A model generated the notes under the pieces. It did not search any database. It saw only the letters and a program-made list of their open reading frames with translations, and was not told the origin of the DNA. From Rhabditoides inermis (lineage: Eukaryota > Nematoda > Chromadorea > Rhabditida > Rhabditidae), in NCBI GenBank assembly GCA_963966185.1, contig CAWZYM010000025.1:1-64000 (forward strand): DNA of 64,000 bases. Direction: 5' to 3'. Made by a program: the position numbers and the translations under genes. Position 1 is the stretch's first letter, and every line of letters starts with the position of its first letter. Below are positions 11,842 through 23,789 of the stretch, piece after piece.

Positions 11842-12141
11842 CTGCAACACGCATCACTGTTATTACAGCAATCACCTATCTCAGTACTATAAAACATAAT
11901 ACACACAAAATAAACAAATTCATTTCAGCTCCAACAACAAACGCGATCAACTGCTCAAACGACGGTGATGATTTAAAAGACATACCGTACATCAAAAATC
12001 GTGTTGAGAAAAAATGAAGTCTCAAAACAGGAGACAGCCCGTTTGTTCTTACATCATTTTCATTCTGCTAAAAAGTTTTCATGTTGTTTTTTTGTTTTTG
12101 TTTTATATGTTTTGTTTGTGTACGTAGATCGATTTCAGAAA
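11842..12141. other. Divergent promoter region between PSMB5 and TIMM13
   Basis: 300 bp between genes transcribed outward. A GATTTCAG acceptor lies four bases before the TIM13 ATG. An ATG-containing minus-strand stretch near 11982 could be an upstream PSMB5 exon, but I could not join it in phase with confidence. Confidence 0.5.
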
Positions 12142-12672
12142 ATGGAGCAGCTGATGGATATGGAGAACCTGAAGAAGCTCACTCCCGAGCAGCAGGAGCA
12201 GGTGAGCGTACATTTACCCAGCTGTGAGCGTATTAAAATGAATGTGTAGGTACAAACACAATATTTATGTATGTAATATGAGTTGTATATCCAGGTTCTA
12301 CTCGGCGTGAAGCAGCAGGCTGCCATGGTCAACGCCCAAAACCTCATCACCGTGGGTCATTTACAATTATTTTTTGTTGTTCATTTTATATTTTTTTCTT
12401 GGAAGTATGTTGTTGTATGTTTCTGAATGTATATGTAGGATGTAATTATGGTTCATATTAAGTGTTGCTTGCAGGACCTGTCGGAGAAGTGCACGCAGAA
12501 GTGCATCACTGCGCCCGGCTCGTCGCTGTCTTCTGGCGAGAAGCAGTGCCTGACCCGCTGCATGGACCGCTTCATGGAGAGCTGGAACCTCGTCTCCCAG
12601 TCCCTCCAGAAGCGCCTCCAGGAGGAAATGAACCAGTCCGGCGGATACGGCGCCGCCCCCTCTTTCAACTAA
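12142..12672 (+). CDS. TIMM13: Mitochondrial intermembrane-space chaperone Tim13
   Basis: Tim8-Tim13 hexamers escort hydrophobic inner-membrane precursors across the intermembrane space. Three exons, 12142-12201, 12295-12351 and 12475-12672, give 104 residues. The twin CX3C signature is intact: KCTQKC and then [14 protein letters not shown]. Spacing and the downstream MDR(F/Y)M..WN favour Tim13 over Tim8, Tim9 or Tim10. There is no presequence, as expected for a substrate of the Mia40 oxidative import route. MIX23 starts 207 bp after the stop on the same strand, compatible with co-expression or an operon. Confidence 0.94.
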
Positions 12673-12879
12673 CTCACTCTCATGTTTATCCGCATTAGTA
12701 TAGCTAGTTATTTTGTTTTGTTGTTGTTTTGCTGAAAATTATATGAATGATGAAGTAAATGTTGTATTCAATCACTGACTATCGTTCAATTATACGGTTT
12801 CTCGACGACCGCGCGTAGTGTGACTACAGTATCTGCTTTGTTCGTTATTATGTGAAGCCCTTTCACCCGCACGTTTAGG

Positions 12880-13273
12880 ATGGATGACTGCGCTGATTTG
12901 TCGAGTATGATGACTCGTCTGGAGGGTCTGCGAAAGGCAGACGACCGCATCCACATCCAGCTCAACTCGGAGCTGACGCAGAGGGGCGCCGACTACAGCA
13001 AGGCATGCGCTGACATCCGCAAGGAGCTGAACACCCTGCACGGCATGCGTCTCGCACTCCTCACCAGCTGTCTCTCATCCCACGTGCAGCACTTGAATCA
13101 ACTGGAGAAGGGCTCCCCGCAGGCGCGCCTTCTCACCGGAACGGTATCATCCATGTTGCTTCCTCTCGCATGTCCTTGTTCAGATCCGGCAGATCCGATC
13201 GGAGCTGGAGGTGGAGGAGATTGTCTCCTCCCGCAGCGAGCGCACTGTCGAAGAGAGGTGTCGCGGATTCTAA
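12880..13273 (+). CDS. MIX23: MIX23 (CCDC58) mitochondrial intermembrane-space protein
   Basis: Two exons, 12880-13143 and 13184-13273, give 117 residues. Support comes from an N-terminal CADL..M, a predicted helical body containing DDRIHIQLNSEL, two Cys separated by 20 residues (ACADIRKEL to TSC), and a C-terminal SELEVEEIV..RS....ERCR block; the vertebrate protein has the same spacing and block. MIX23 influences import of intermembrane-space proteins and is itself a Cys-rich protein of that compartment. An ACGTTTAG acceptor abuts the ATG. It is convergent with the WAC gene (148 bp between stops). Assignment is from remembered family features; a profile search would settle it. Confidence 0.82.
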
Positions 13274-13337
13274 CCGGATCGCACTATCAAGTTGCTACAT
13301 CCCATTGCTCACACAGTACGGTTCATGTAGATAAATA

Positions 13338-13343
13338 TTTATT
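13338..13343 (-). terminator. Likely polyadenylation signal of the WAC-like gene
   Basis: AATAAA on the minus strand, 79 bases after the WAC-like stop codon. It lies about 70 bases from the MIX23 stop on the other strand, so the convergent 3' UTRs probably overlap. Confidence 0.6.
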
Positions 13344-13421
13344 ATGAAGATCTTGGAGTGATACAACGTGTTCAATTTCAACAATTATAGCAACATACAA
13401 AAGCAATAGTAGCGAACAGGT

Positions 13422-15039
13422 CTATGCGGTATTGGAGGTGGAGAAGGGGATGTTGAGCGCGCCTGCCGAGTGCTCCCTCATCTTGGTCTCCAGCGTGCGC
13501 TGCGCCTCCGCCAGATGCACTAGTTTGCGGTCGTTCAGAATCTACAAGAGACGAGTTGAAAGACAGAAGGAGGAGAAAGAGGAGAAGGAGGAGGAGAAAG
13601 ACTCACGACGCGCATCTGTGCCGTCTGGACGAGTGCTCGTATTCCCTTGAGATCGACGAGCTGCTTGCCCAACTCGAGATGCAGCTTCACATCGTTCAGT
13701 CCATAGTCGACCAGCTTCTGTTGTATATCATCGCCGGGCGGTTTGGCCTTTTCGGCCAGCTCCTTCGAGTAGAAGCGCATCCAGTCGTGCTGCTGCGGCT
13801 GTGGTGGCTGTACTGGCGAGTCGGTCTTGGTGGGGGCGGGCGGCCCGTTCGACAGTGCGGGGGAGACACTGCTGCGTCTGTGCACAGGCGGGGACGGCTC
13901 GGCGGTGCGGGCCATCTTGGCCGGCCGCTCCCTCTCCTCGTTCTGGCTGTCCCTCTTGGCCACCCGCACCGGGGCAGCCGCCTTGGGAGTGGCGCGGTCC
14001 GAGTTGCTGTCGTTGTCGATGTCCATCTTCACCTCGCTCGAATCTTGTCGCGTCGCCGCCGCCGCCCTGTCATAGTGTGAAGAGGGGGTGTGATGGGCGC
14101 TGTTCCCCCCGTGCTGCCCGTACATATGCCTCGGTGTGGTCTGCGAGGATGAACGAGTAGGCGTGTTGTGGTCTGGAAATGCCAGAAAATAGTCAGTTTG
14201 AAGAAGTGACACTCACGAGAGAACGTAGCGGACATGGTAGTGGTGGTTGGTTTGCCGGCGAACATGGGAGACGGCGGGGGCGGCACTGAGGTGGACTAGA
14301 GAGAGGGTGAGGTGAGAGAAGCACACACTCACCATCTGCACGAATGGATGCTGCTGGACGGGCGTGTGCTGAGTTGGTGGCGGCTGTCTGCAGAAACAAA
14401 CGTTGAAAAGGGAACACACTCTGTGTTTTACAACAAAGTATCAATACTGACGTGATGTTGGGCGGAGGCTGGTGGTGGTGGAAGCCTATGGGCATGGCGT
14501 TGTGGAAGGCGGCAGCTGCGGCGGCCACCTGCGCCGCGTTGAACGACTGCGTCTGCTGCGACGGCACGAATGCCTGCGAAGTTGCATTACATAACTCGAT
14601 GTATGTCATACCGCTGCCTGATGCGCGGAGTGAGCGTAGTTGGGCGGGGGCTGTTGCATGAAGTGCATGGAAGGCATGGTGATTGGGGGCGGGGGGACGG
14701 AGGTGTTGTGGTGAGGCGGCGGGGGCGGCAGGGGCGGCAGGGGAGGCGGCGGAACACGCGTGTTCGCCGCCGCCTCCTGTACGCGCTCCCACTCCTTCCA
14801 CTCGTCCGGCTTGTCCCACTGAGACACCTCCGTATCCTAAAACAGAGTGGTTTACTTTTACAACGGCATATGAGCTCACCTTGTTGTAATAGTATCGCTT
14901 GCCGCTCGAACTCTTCTGCTCCGACCACGAGCCAAACTCGCGCACGCCATTTCGCACCTCCTGCGAGCAAATATGATATAATAATAAAAAAATACAAGTA
15001 AAAAAACGAGTGTATGAATAAGCACTAAAAACGTACCAT
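13422..15039 (-). CDS. WAC: WAC-like WW-domain adaptor with C-terminal coiled coil
   Basis: WAC couples the RNF20/40 H2B ubiquitin ligase to transcription and also acts in autophagy and TORC1 control in other animals. Eight exons, 15039-15037 (only the ATG), 14960-14880, 14836-14612, 14573-14452, 14387-14333, 14295-14217, 14172-13607, 13541-13422, give 416 residues. The WW domain spans about residues 9-40 (W13 and W35, with YYYNK between). A Pro-, Gln- and His-rich low-complexity middle follows, then a Lys/Arg-rich probable nuclear signal near AKRDSQNEERERPAKMAR. The last 90 residues form an amphipathic helix in which FYSKELAEKA and LVDLKGIRALVQTAQMRVV match the WAC C-terminal block. Pairing of the WW domain and that block identifies the family; PRPF40 and FNBP4 lack the latter. 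Confidence 0.86.
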
Positions 15040-15236
15040 GGGGAAAATGTTGTCTGATTGGCTACGTACGTTAGTTGTCTATGGCAAGTGAAAGATGATG
15101 AAACTGAAACGTATTACATGATAGATCAATTTTATGCATGTTATACAGATAATAAATGATTACGTTGGAATAAAATGAAACAACAAACAACAAACAAAAC
15201 GCATATCACCACAGCTGACGACTACGATAGTTTATA

Positions 15237-15401
15237 GGCCCCATTATACTTTCACGCTGACGCTGACGCGACGCAGACGCTCCCGTGCAAAAGATGCACC
15301 TATCGATTTTGATCACGCTGCGTCAACGAAATCAATAGTTGCATCTTTTGCACGGGAGCGTCAGCGTCGCGTCAGCGTCAGCGTGAAAGTATAATGGGGC
15401 C
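15237..15401. mobile_element. Foldback/MITE element with 62-bp inverted repeats and 5-bp target duplication
   Basis: The arms 15237-15298 and 15340-15401 are inverted copies with a single mismatch. The termini are GGCCCCATTATAC. The short centre is itself nearly palindromic (CTATCGATTT against AAATCAATAG). The element is flanked by TTATA at 15232-15236 and 15402-15406, a clean target-site duplication. It has no coding capacity, so it is a non-autonomous DNA transposon or foldback element. Arms contain short GCTGACGCTGACGC direct repeats. It lies between the divergent WAC-like and eIF6 genes. Confidence 0.92.
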
Positions 15402-15486
15402 TTATAACGTTACTTGTGCACACTAAGTACACCCACAAACTGATCACAAGATAACACAACTTTAGTTATGTGCGTTTTGCGGGGTG

Positions 15487-15542
15487 TCCTGGAAAATTCA
15501 TCACTTCATCACATGTTATATGAAGTGATGAATTTTCCAGGA
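15487..15542. repeat. Perfect 23-bp inverted repeat, 10-nt loop
   Basis: The arms 15487-15509 and 15520-15542 are exact inverse complements starting TCCTGGAAAATTC, with loop CACATGTTAT. The 56-nt stem-loop lies 264 bp before the eIF6 start and 85 bp after the foldback element. It has no evident target duplication. It could be a miniature transposon relic or a short RNA hairpin; perfect pairing and small size are atypical for an animal pre-miRNA. Confidence 0.85.
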
Positions 15543-15805
15543 TGCCGTTCTGTCATGGCAGTGTATTAGAGCAATAGTGTTAAGCCGTGCATAGCTGAGT
15601 GTAGATTGATTGCACAATATTCAATTTAATCGGTCCCGCACAGAATAACCTGTCTCGAGGATATTTCTGTTTTTGATTTTTTTCTGAATTTTTGATTCGA
15701 AACTGATTGTTTTACGAACTCATGTACGTTTGTTGATTATAATTTATATTTATAATATTGCATGTGGTTACCATGTGTTTATCGTGAATTGTTTTGCAGA
15801 GTAAG

Positions 15806-16971
15806 ATGGCCCTTAGGACTGATTATGAGGGCAGCAACGACGTCGGAGTTTTCTGTACTCTCACCAACAGCTACGCCCTTGTTGGTATTGGCGGTACTCA
15901 GAACTTCTACAGGTACGTGTTTTTTATGACTGTTTAAAGCTGGTATTCGCTGGTATATTCTACAACAAATATGTGTTTTGCTTTTACGCGTAGCTTGATT
16001 TTACTCAAAATTACGCAATTCCACTGTGAAGTGTTGTAATATTGCATTATATTGTCACTATCGCATTTCATGGTGTTAATATTTCAATTATGAATAATTC
16101 AGTATCGTCGAGTCTGAGCTGAACGAGGTTATCCCCGTTGTTCACACCTCCATTGCTGGAACTCGTATTGTCGGACGTCTTACTGTGAGTTTTTCCCCGA
16201 AAGCGAATGTTAGCAAATTGGTATGTGGATTTTACAGTATGAGAGTTCTTCTTGTAGGTTGGAAATCGTCACGGTCTTCTCGTTCCCAACGCAGCCACTG
16301 ATCAGGAGATTCAGCACCTCCGTAACGCTCTTCCCGATAATGTGGGTTTCAATCTACTGTTTAAAAATGTCTCTCATTTGTACAGGTCAAGATTCAACGT
16401 GTTGACGAGCGTCTTTCGGCTCTTGGAAATGTGATTGCTTGCAACGACCACGTTGCTCTCGTGCACGCTGAGATCAGCCAGGAGACTGAGCAGGCTCTCA
16501 TCGACACTCTCAATGTCGAAGTATTCCGCGTGTCGCTCGCGCAGAATGCTCTGGTTCGTTTTTTTGTGAGTAAATTCCTTTTCAATAGTATTATTCAGGT
16601 CGGAAGCTATGCCGCGCTTTCGTCCCAGGGTTGCCTTGTGGCTGCTAAGACTCCTCCCGAGACCCAGCGTGAGTTGGCTGCTCTCCTTCAGATCCCTGTT
16701 GTCGCCGGCACCCTCAATCGCGGATCTGAGCTCATCGGAGCTGGTATGTGCGTCAACGATTGGATCGCGTTCACTGGTGAGACATTGAGACTATTTATTT
16801 ATTGTATATTTACCTTTAAGTTTTTTGTCTCATTTTGTATGTTCTGTTGTAGGTCTGGACACCACCTCGACGGAGTTGTCGGTTATCGAGTCGATCTTCA
16901 AGCTGGGCGAACAGGCTCCCACTACCATCTCCAACTCGCTGCGCGACACCCTGATCGAGTCTATGCTCTAA
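15806..16971 (+). CDS. EIF6: Eukaryotic translation initiation factor 6
   Basis: eIF6 binds the 60S ribosomal subunit, is needed for its biogenesis and blocks premature joining with 40S. Six exons, 15806-15912, 16103-16184, 16258-16341, 16386-16553, 16599-16776 and 16853-16971, give 245 residues, exactly the family's usual length. The protein starts [16 protein letters not shown] and shows the repeated pentein-fold blocks, including [34 protein letters not shown] and GMCVNDW. The final [15 protein letters not shown] is typical. Translation starts at the ATG two codons into the exon after the TTGCAG acceptor. Confidence 0.97.
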
Positions 16972-17604
16972 GTTCACCAACGAACGTTGATCGTCCCCAG
17001 TCGTTCTGGATGCCGATTTGATCGTCTTGGTCAGTCCATTGCGACCCCCATGCAGCCAACCACGCTGCTAAAGTCTCGTACACTACCGTCAATTACGTCT
17101 CTTCATTTTATTCAGGAGAAATATTTCATATTCTCTCCACCTTTATCGATTTTGTTGTTATCTCTTTGTTTCTTCTTCTAACGCGTTCCACATTGTTACG
17201 TTATCACATGCTGGCGAATCTGCGCGTCGTTCTGTTTGTGTTTCCTATCCCGAAACCCCTGGCTATTCTATTGGAGTTAGATACCCGTGTTGCTTGTTGT
17301 TGTTGATTATTGTATTCGAGTTGAGTTTAGATTTGATAAAGGAATGTTGTCACATGCACGCGACAGTTTTTGATTGACCGCGTGAATTGATTCGCCGGCT
17401 ACAGTGTAGCTGTACCCTGTACATGGTTCTATTCGTGGGCGGAGCTGCAACAGTAGAGTATAGGATGAATCCTGCTCTAATACTGAATCGGTCGTCTCGT
17501 CATGTGTTTCATTGCAATCAGACATATCGTTCCAATTTCGGTCACCCGTAGTGCTGTCTATATTTTCTTCCTTTTTCATGAAATTGTTATGAGTATTCGT
17601 TTAG
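16972..17604. other. eIF6-PEX11 spacer
   Basis: 633 bp between two plus-strand genes. The left half is likely eIF6 3' UTR. An acceptor TTTAG abuts the PEX11 ATG at 17605. No coding or RNA gene is recognised. Confidence 0.5.
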
Positions 17605-18691
17605 ATGACATCTCCTCCGACTCAGTTGGATCAGTGGAATCGTGTTCTCGCAACATATGCAGGAAGAGACAAGGCCATCCGATCACTCGCATTCTTCTTC
17701 CAGCTCAAAGCACAAGTAAGGGGACGATAAACCGAAATATACTTGTCAGACGTTGACGGGTGTGCAAATGGGATGGGAAGGAAAAGTATGTTGCAGGACA
17801 GTCCGCGGAAGGCGCAATGGCTGGCACTGGCGAAGCAACTGAGCTCTGCCCGCCTCGTCATGCGACAGCTCAACCACCCCAGCATGATGAAGGCGTGCAT
17901 GCAACTCAAAGCAGGAGCCGGGCCAGCGGACAGAGTGAGCGTGTGTGTGTGTCATGTAATTTTACAAGATCTTTGCCATTTGCACTGTTCGTATCGGATG
18001 AGACATTTGATCTCGTGGGTTAGCCGGCGTGCTAATGCGATCACATGTATAGAGTTTTATCCCGTCGTTGATAAGTGAAGATTTAATCATTTCTGACTGA
18101 TTTATCAATGCTTTATTTTCTAGATAACCATCAGACAGCCGTCCAACTGAGTGAGTATTGGTTTCAGATCGAGAACGCGTGCGCAGCGACGGTGACGGGA
18201 GTATACAGTGTGTATGGAGTGGTTGAACTGCTCGCTTTCCTCTCCGATGCCAAGATACTCTCGCTCGACTCGGCCCGCCTGTTCAGGTGGTGCCTCTACC
18301 TGTGGATAGCCGCCCTCATTGCCGGCATCGGACGACAGGTGAGTGGAGAAAGAGAGGAGGAGGCTAGAGAGTTGAAATGAGTTTGCAGATCCGCGCGATC
18401 TCTCTCAAGTCTACGGAGAAGGCGAAGCAGGACTGGATCACGCTGATTGGACTCGCCTCCGATTTCGTCTCCGCTGTCAACTCCCTCCCCCACAAGGTAA
18501 ATACATTCATATAATGCATGAATATTATTGTATTTGTATTACCTGTGTGTTTGTTTGTTTGTTTTCATTTGTGTGTTACCGTGTAGATATCTAATTTGTT
18601 GCAGATTCTGTGGGCTGGTCAGCTGGAGCAGCGCACCACCGCCTCCTTCTCACTCCTTGCCTCCCTCATCGGACTCTACAGGGTCTTCTAA
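17605..18691 (+). CDS. PEX11G: Peroxisomal membrane protein PEX11, gamma-like
   Basis: PEX11 proteins elongate and help divide peroxisomes. Five exons, 17605-17715, 17797-17934, 18135-18338, 18389-18496 and 18605-18691, give 215 residues. Landmarks are the N-terminal GRDKAIRSLAFF, the amphipathic SSARLVMRQLN helix, LSDAKILSLDSARLFRWC leading into a hydrophobic segment (LWIAALIAGIG), and a final PHKILWAGQL with a hydrophobic end. These match the gamma rather than alpha/beta subfamily. The exon 3 acceptor is ambiguous: CAG at 18134 keeps phase with the strong exon 2 donor, while the TAG ten bases earlier (18124) would hit a stop with that donor. Confidence 0.88.
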
Positions 18692-19167
18692 GTATCTGAA
18701 TGGTGATCACTTATTGAGTATTGTCATCTTATACACTTGTATATTCCAGATTTCTATTGTTCTAGGCGTGTTTGTTCCGTCGCGATATCCGCTGTGATAG
18801 GAGCGTGTGTAACACTATGCCGCGCACTCTCTTTTGCATTCGCCCCTCACTTATATTACCGATTCGCTCTTAATTATTTTTCACTTTTCAATTTCCACTT
18901 CTTGCCATGTGAGATCACTTGCATTTGTTTGTATCTTTATGATTTGTATGATATAAATTTTGATTTTTTTTTTCACATGAGACCAATTTTATTGGGGGCG
19001 GGGGAGACGATCTCAATCGATATCGATTATTTGATATGGGTGTTTGAGCAGCGTGTTTTTGTTGTGCGGGAATTATGGCAACTCTCACACTCGCCTCGTT
19101 CCCGCCAATCCAACGTGAGTGGTGAGAGAGTGGGTCGGCACTTGTGGGGTGAATATTGGATATCTGC

Positions 19168-19198
<31 letters not shown>

Positions 19199-19522
19199 CT
19201 CTCTCCTCTCTCTCCTCTCTCTCTCACGTCATTCTCGCGCAGGGATGCATTCTTTTCGGACCCGTTTGCAGAGCACGCACGTCTCACTGCGGTTCGCGCA
19301 CGCTTTGTTTCGCGTTTCGATTTCGTGGATCGCAGCTGTGTCTCTCTCCTACTCTTCTTCTCTTCTCTCGCTTTCACTGCGTGGCGCGCAGTGGCGACGT
19401 GGATTGTTGTGGTTGTCCGCTGTGTGTTTCGCAGGATTGCGTGGCTCCTCGTTCGTTGATATATTTTTTTATCACTGTGGTTCTATGTTGTATTTCTTTC
19501 TTTCATTCCATTCTCAGCAGGC
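18692..19522. other. PEX11-GALE spacer
   Basis: 831 bp. It contains a CT tract at about 19170-19225 and a TTCTCAGCAG acceptor directly before the GALE ATG. An open frame of 240 codons here is repeat-driven and has no recognisable domain. It probably holds the PEX11 3' UTR and the GALE promoter or outron. Confidence 0.5.
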
Positions 19523-21401
<1,879 letters not shown>

Positions 21402-21519
21402 ACGCTCCCTCATTCCATACACACCCTTCCGTACACACCCCTTCCATGTGCAATGCTCTTCGCCGATTTTACCCATGCCAAATGTTGTAGTTTGTACTCG
21501 AGCCACGCTCGTTATTAAT

Positions 21520-21525
21520 TTATTT
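21520..21525 (-). terminator. Likely polyadenylation signal of the chitin-binding gene
   Basis: AATAAA on the minus strand, 70 bases after that gene's stop. It lies to the left of the GALE signal at 21565-21570, so the two convergent transcripts should overlap at their 3' ends. Confidence 0.65.
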
Positions 21526-21564
21526 GTTATTTGTATTCTCGCACGACTCTGATGAGTATAATGT

Positions 21565-21570
21565 AATAAA
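21565..21570 (+). terminator. Likely polyadenylation signal of GALE
   Basis: AATAAA 164 bases after the GALE stop and 25 bases before the stop codon of the convergent chitin-binding gene. Cleavage would fall at or inside the end of that gene's coding region. Confidence 0.65.
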
Positions 21571-21594
21571 CCGGAGATTTGGGAGAGGAATGGG

Positions 21595-23738
21595 TTAGCA
21601 GCCGGGCACGTTTCCAATGTGGTCGCACGTGTTGATCTTGCTATTCCAGTGCGTGCCTGGGGCGCACGGCATCTCCTGAAAGGGGTGGATTATGAGGGAG
21701 GGGGAGAGGGAGAGAGAGAGAGACTCGCCTTCCACACGGCGTGCACGCACTGTTCGAAGACTGCGCAGTTGCCGGGCACTGCGCGGTACTCTCCGGCAGT
21801 GCACTGCTCGGGCGCGTAGCACAGCCCCGTCACACACTTGCCGCCCTTCCACCCGTCCTTGCCCGTGCAGCGAACAGTCGTCCACTCGTAGTGGACGCAC
21901 ATCTGGAGAATCGGGATCTTCTGCGATCTGTCTCATCTAACCTCATATTCCTGGCATTCCTTCTTGTTCTTCTTTTCCTTGGTCGCTCCCTCGTTGCATG
22001 GAGGGGAGGGCGGCTGTGGCTGGGGAGTGGTGGTGGGAGGGACGGTGTACACGGGAGTCGTAGTCGTCGCAATCACGCGGCACTTGTGCAGCTGAACAGC
22101 TGATCACGTGTTAGTGTCCCACTGGAGACATAACATACGTATGGGTCGAAGTGCATGTTGAGGGGGCAGGGTCGGACGATCCAGAAGTGTTCGTAGTTGC
22201 AGACGTGGTATTTGCGCGGGTCGTTGGGCACCGGCTTCGTCTGGCCCACTTCACATGAGTAGGAGGGAGGTGCGGGTGGCTGAACAAGTGATGTTATTCG
22301 CAAATCAGACGAAGTAATCGTTTAAAATTCACTTTACAGGTTCCGGTGCACTTTCCGTTCTCGAAGCGAGCCCCCCTCGGACACTTCTCCTGACGCCACT
22401 CGCCCATGCGACAGTGCCTGATAGGAGGGATGAGATTGGAGGAAGGACGGGGTGACTCACAAATACTCTCCGCACTGTCCGCTCGCCTTCTTGGCGTCCT
22501 CCTCGCACTCCCCCGTGCACTGCGGGTTCCAGCCGGCCTTGCATGTCTTGTCCGCGTAGAACGACGTTCCCACCGGACACACTCTGTTCGCCCATCGACC
22601 CTTCACACACACCGTGAATCGCGTGCAGTCCACGTTGTCAGCGTACGTCTGGAAAAGCTTGTGCTTCCCTTTCTCATAGTTCTCCCACCTCTCCCTCCTT
22701 GCACACTGGCTCGACTGCGGGTGGGAGGGGCTCGGTGGGCGGGGCGTAGACGGGCGGGTTGGGGGCGGGCGGTGAGGGGCCTTGTCCCCAGGGTCCATCC
22801 GGACAGACGGTTCCGAGCACACAGCCGAGACGGTGAGTGTCTGAGCAGGAGTGATTGAGAGATTGTCTAGGGACCACCCACGACGTGTCCACCCACCGTA
22901 CACCATTCCTTCCGGGCACTGCTTGTTCACCCACGCGCCAGCTACACACTCGATCAAGTGCCGGCAGTCCGTCGAATTCGGGAAGAAGATCTGCAATTGA
23001 CACAGTTTTCGAAACACAACTTCTGATACTTCTGAATGAAAAAGAAGAGAGGGAGGGATAGAGGAAGGAAGAGAGAGAGAGGGGGGAGACCCTCTTGTCT
23101 GACCATTGCATTGTGGCAGGCGACGGGTGTTGTTGGGTAGCATCCGGCGGCGGGGGAGCAGGAGAGGGAGGACGAGTCGAACGCCTCGCCGGACGGACAC
23201 CTGTTAGAGAGAGACATGAGGGAGAAAGAGGGGGATGCTCTCACCGCGAGTACTGCCACGTCTGTCCGGTGGCGCACTCATAGAACGCCTCGCAGTCAGA
23301 CTCGTGCGCCTACAATACATGCATCGTCGTTAGTTTATTAAGATAACAATTAAGGTTACAAGGAAAACGCATCACACCTTCTTCGCTCCCTTGGTGCAAA
23401 TGGCAGGCGGTTGGTAGACGCCAGTCTGGTCCTGGTTACAGTGCGCGCAGGCAGCTAGAGTAGAGAGGAGGTGAGAGAGGGAGAGGGGGAAGGAGGGAGG
23501 GGGGGAGAGAGAGGGGGGAGCGGGAGAGAGAGGGAGAGAGAGGGAGAGAGAGGGGGAGAGACTACGAGAGATGGGGAAAAAAGAAACGCACGATTCCACA
23601 TCCCGTCCACCTGGCACTTGAACTGCTGGAACTTTCCCTCGACGCAAGCCGTGTAGAACTGGCAGCCCGATGAGTGCAGCACATCCCCCTCGCGACACGA
23701 GGACTGGAGGGGGACGGTGAGAGAGAGGACGAGAGAGG

Positions 23739-23789
<51 letters not shown>

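Larger units (their letters stand above)
15040..15805. other. WAC/eIF6 divergent intergenic region
   Basis: 766 bp. It contains both promoters plus the foldback element and hairpin annotated separately. A TTTTGCAG acceptor at 15799 lies 6 bases before the eIF6 ATG, so part of this region may be an eIF6 outron or 5' UTR intron. No further gene is seen. Confidence 0.6.

Noticed and set aside
18737..19459. Plus-strand 240-codon frame between PEX11 and GALE
   Set aside because: Driven by T-rich sequence and a CT tract, with no domain and no plausible start context.
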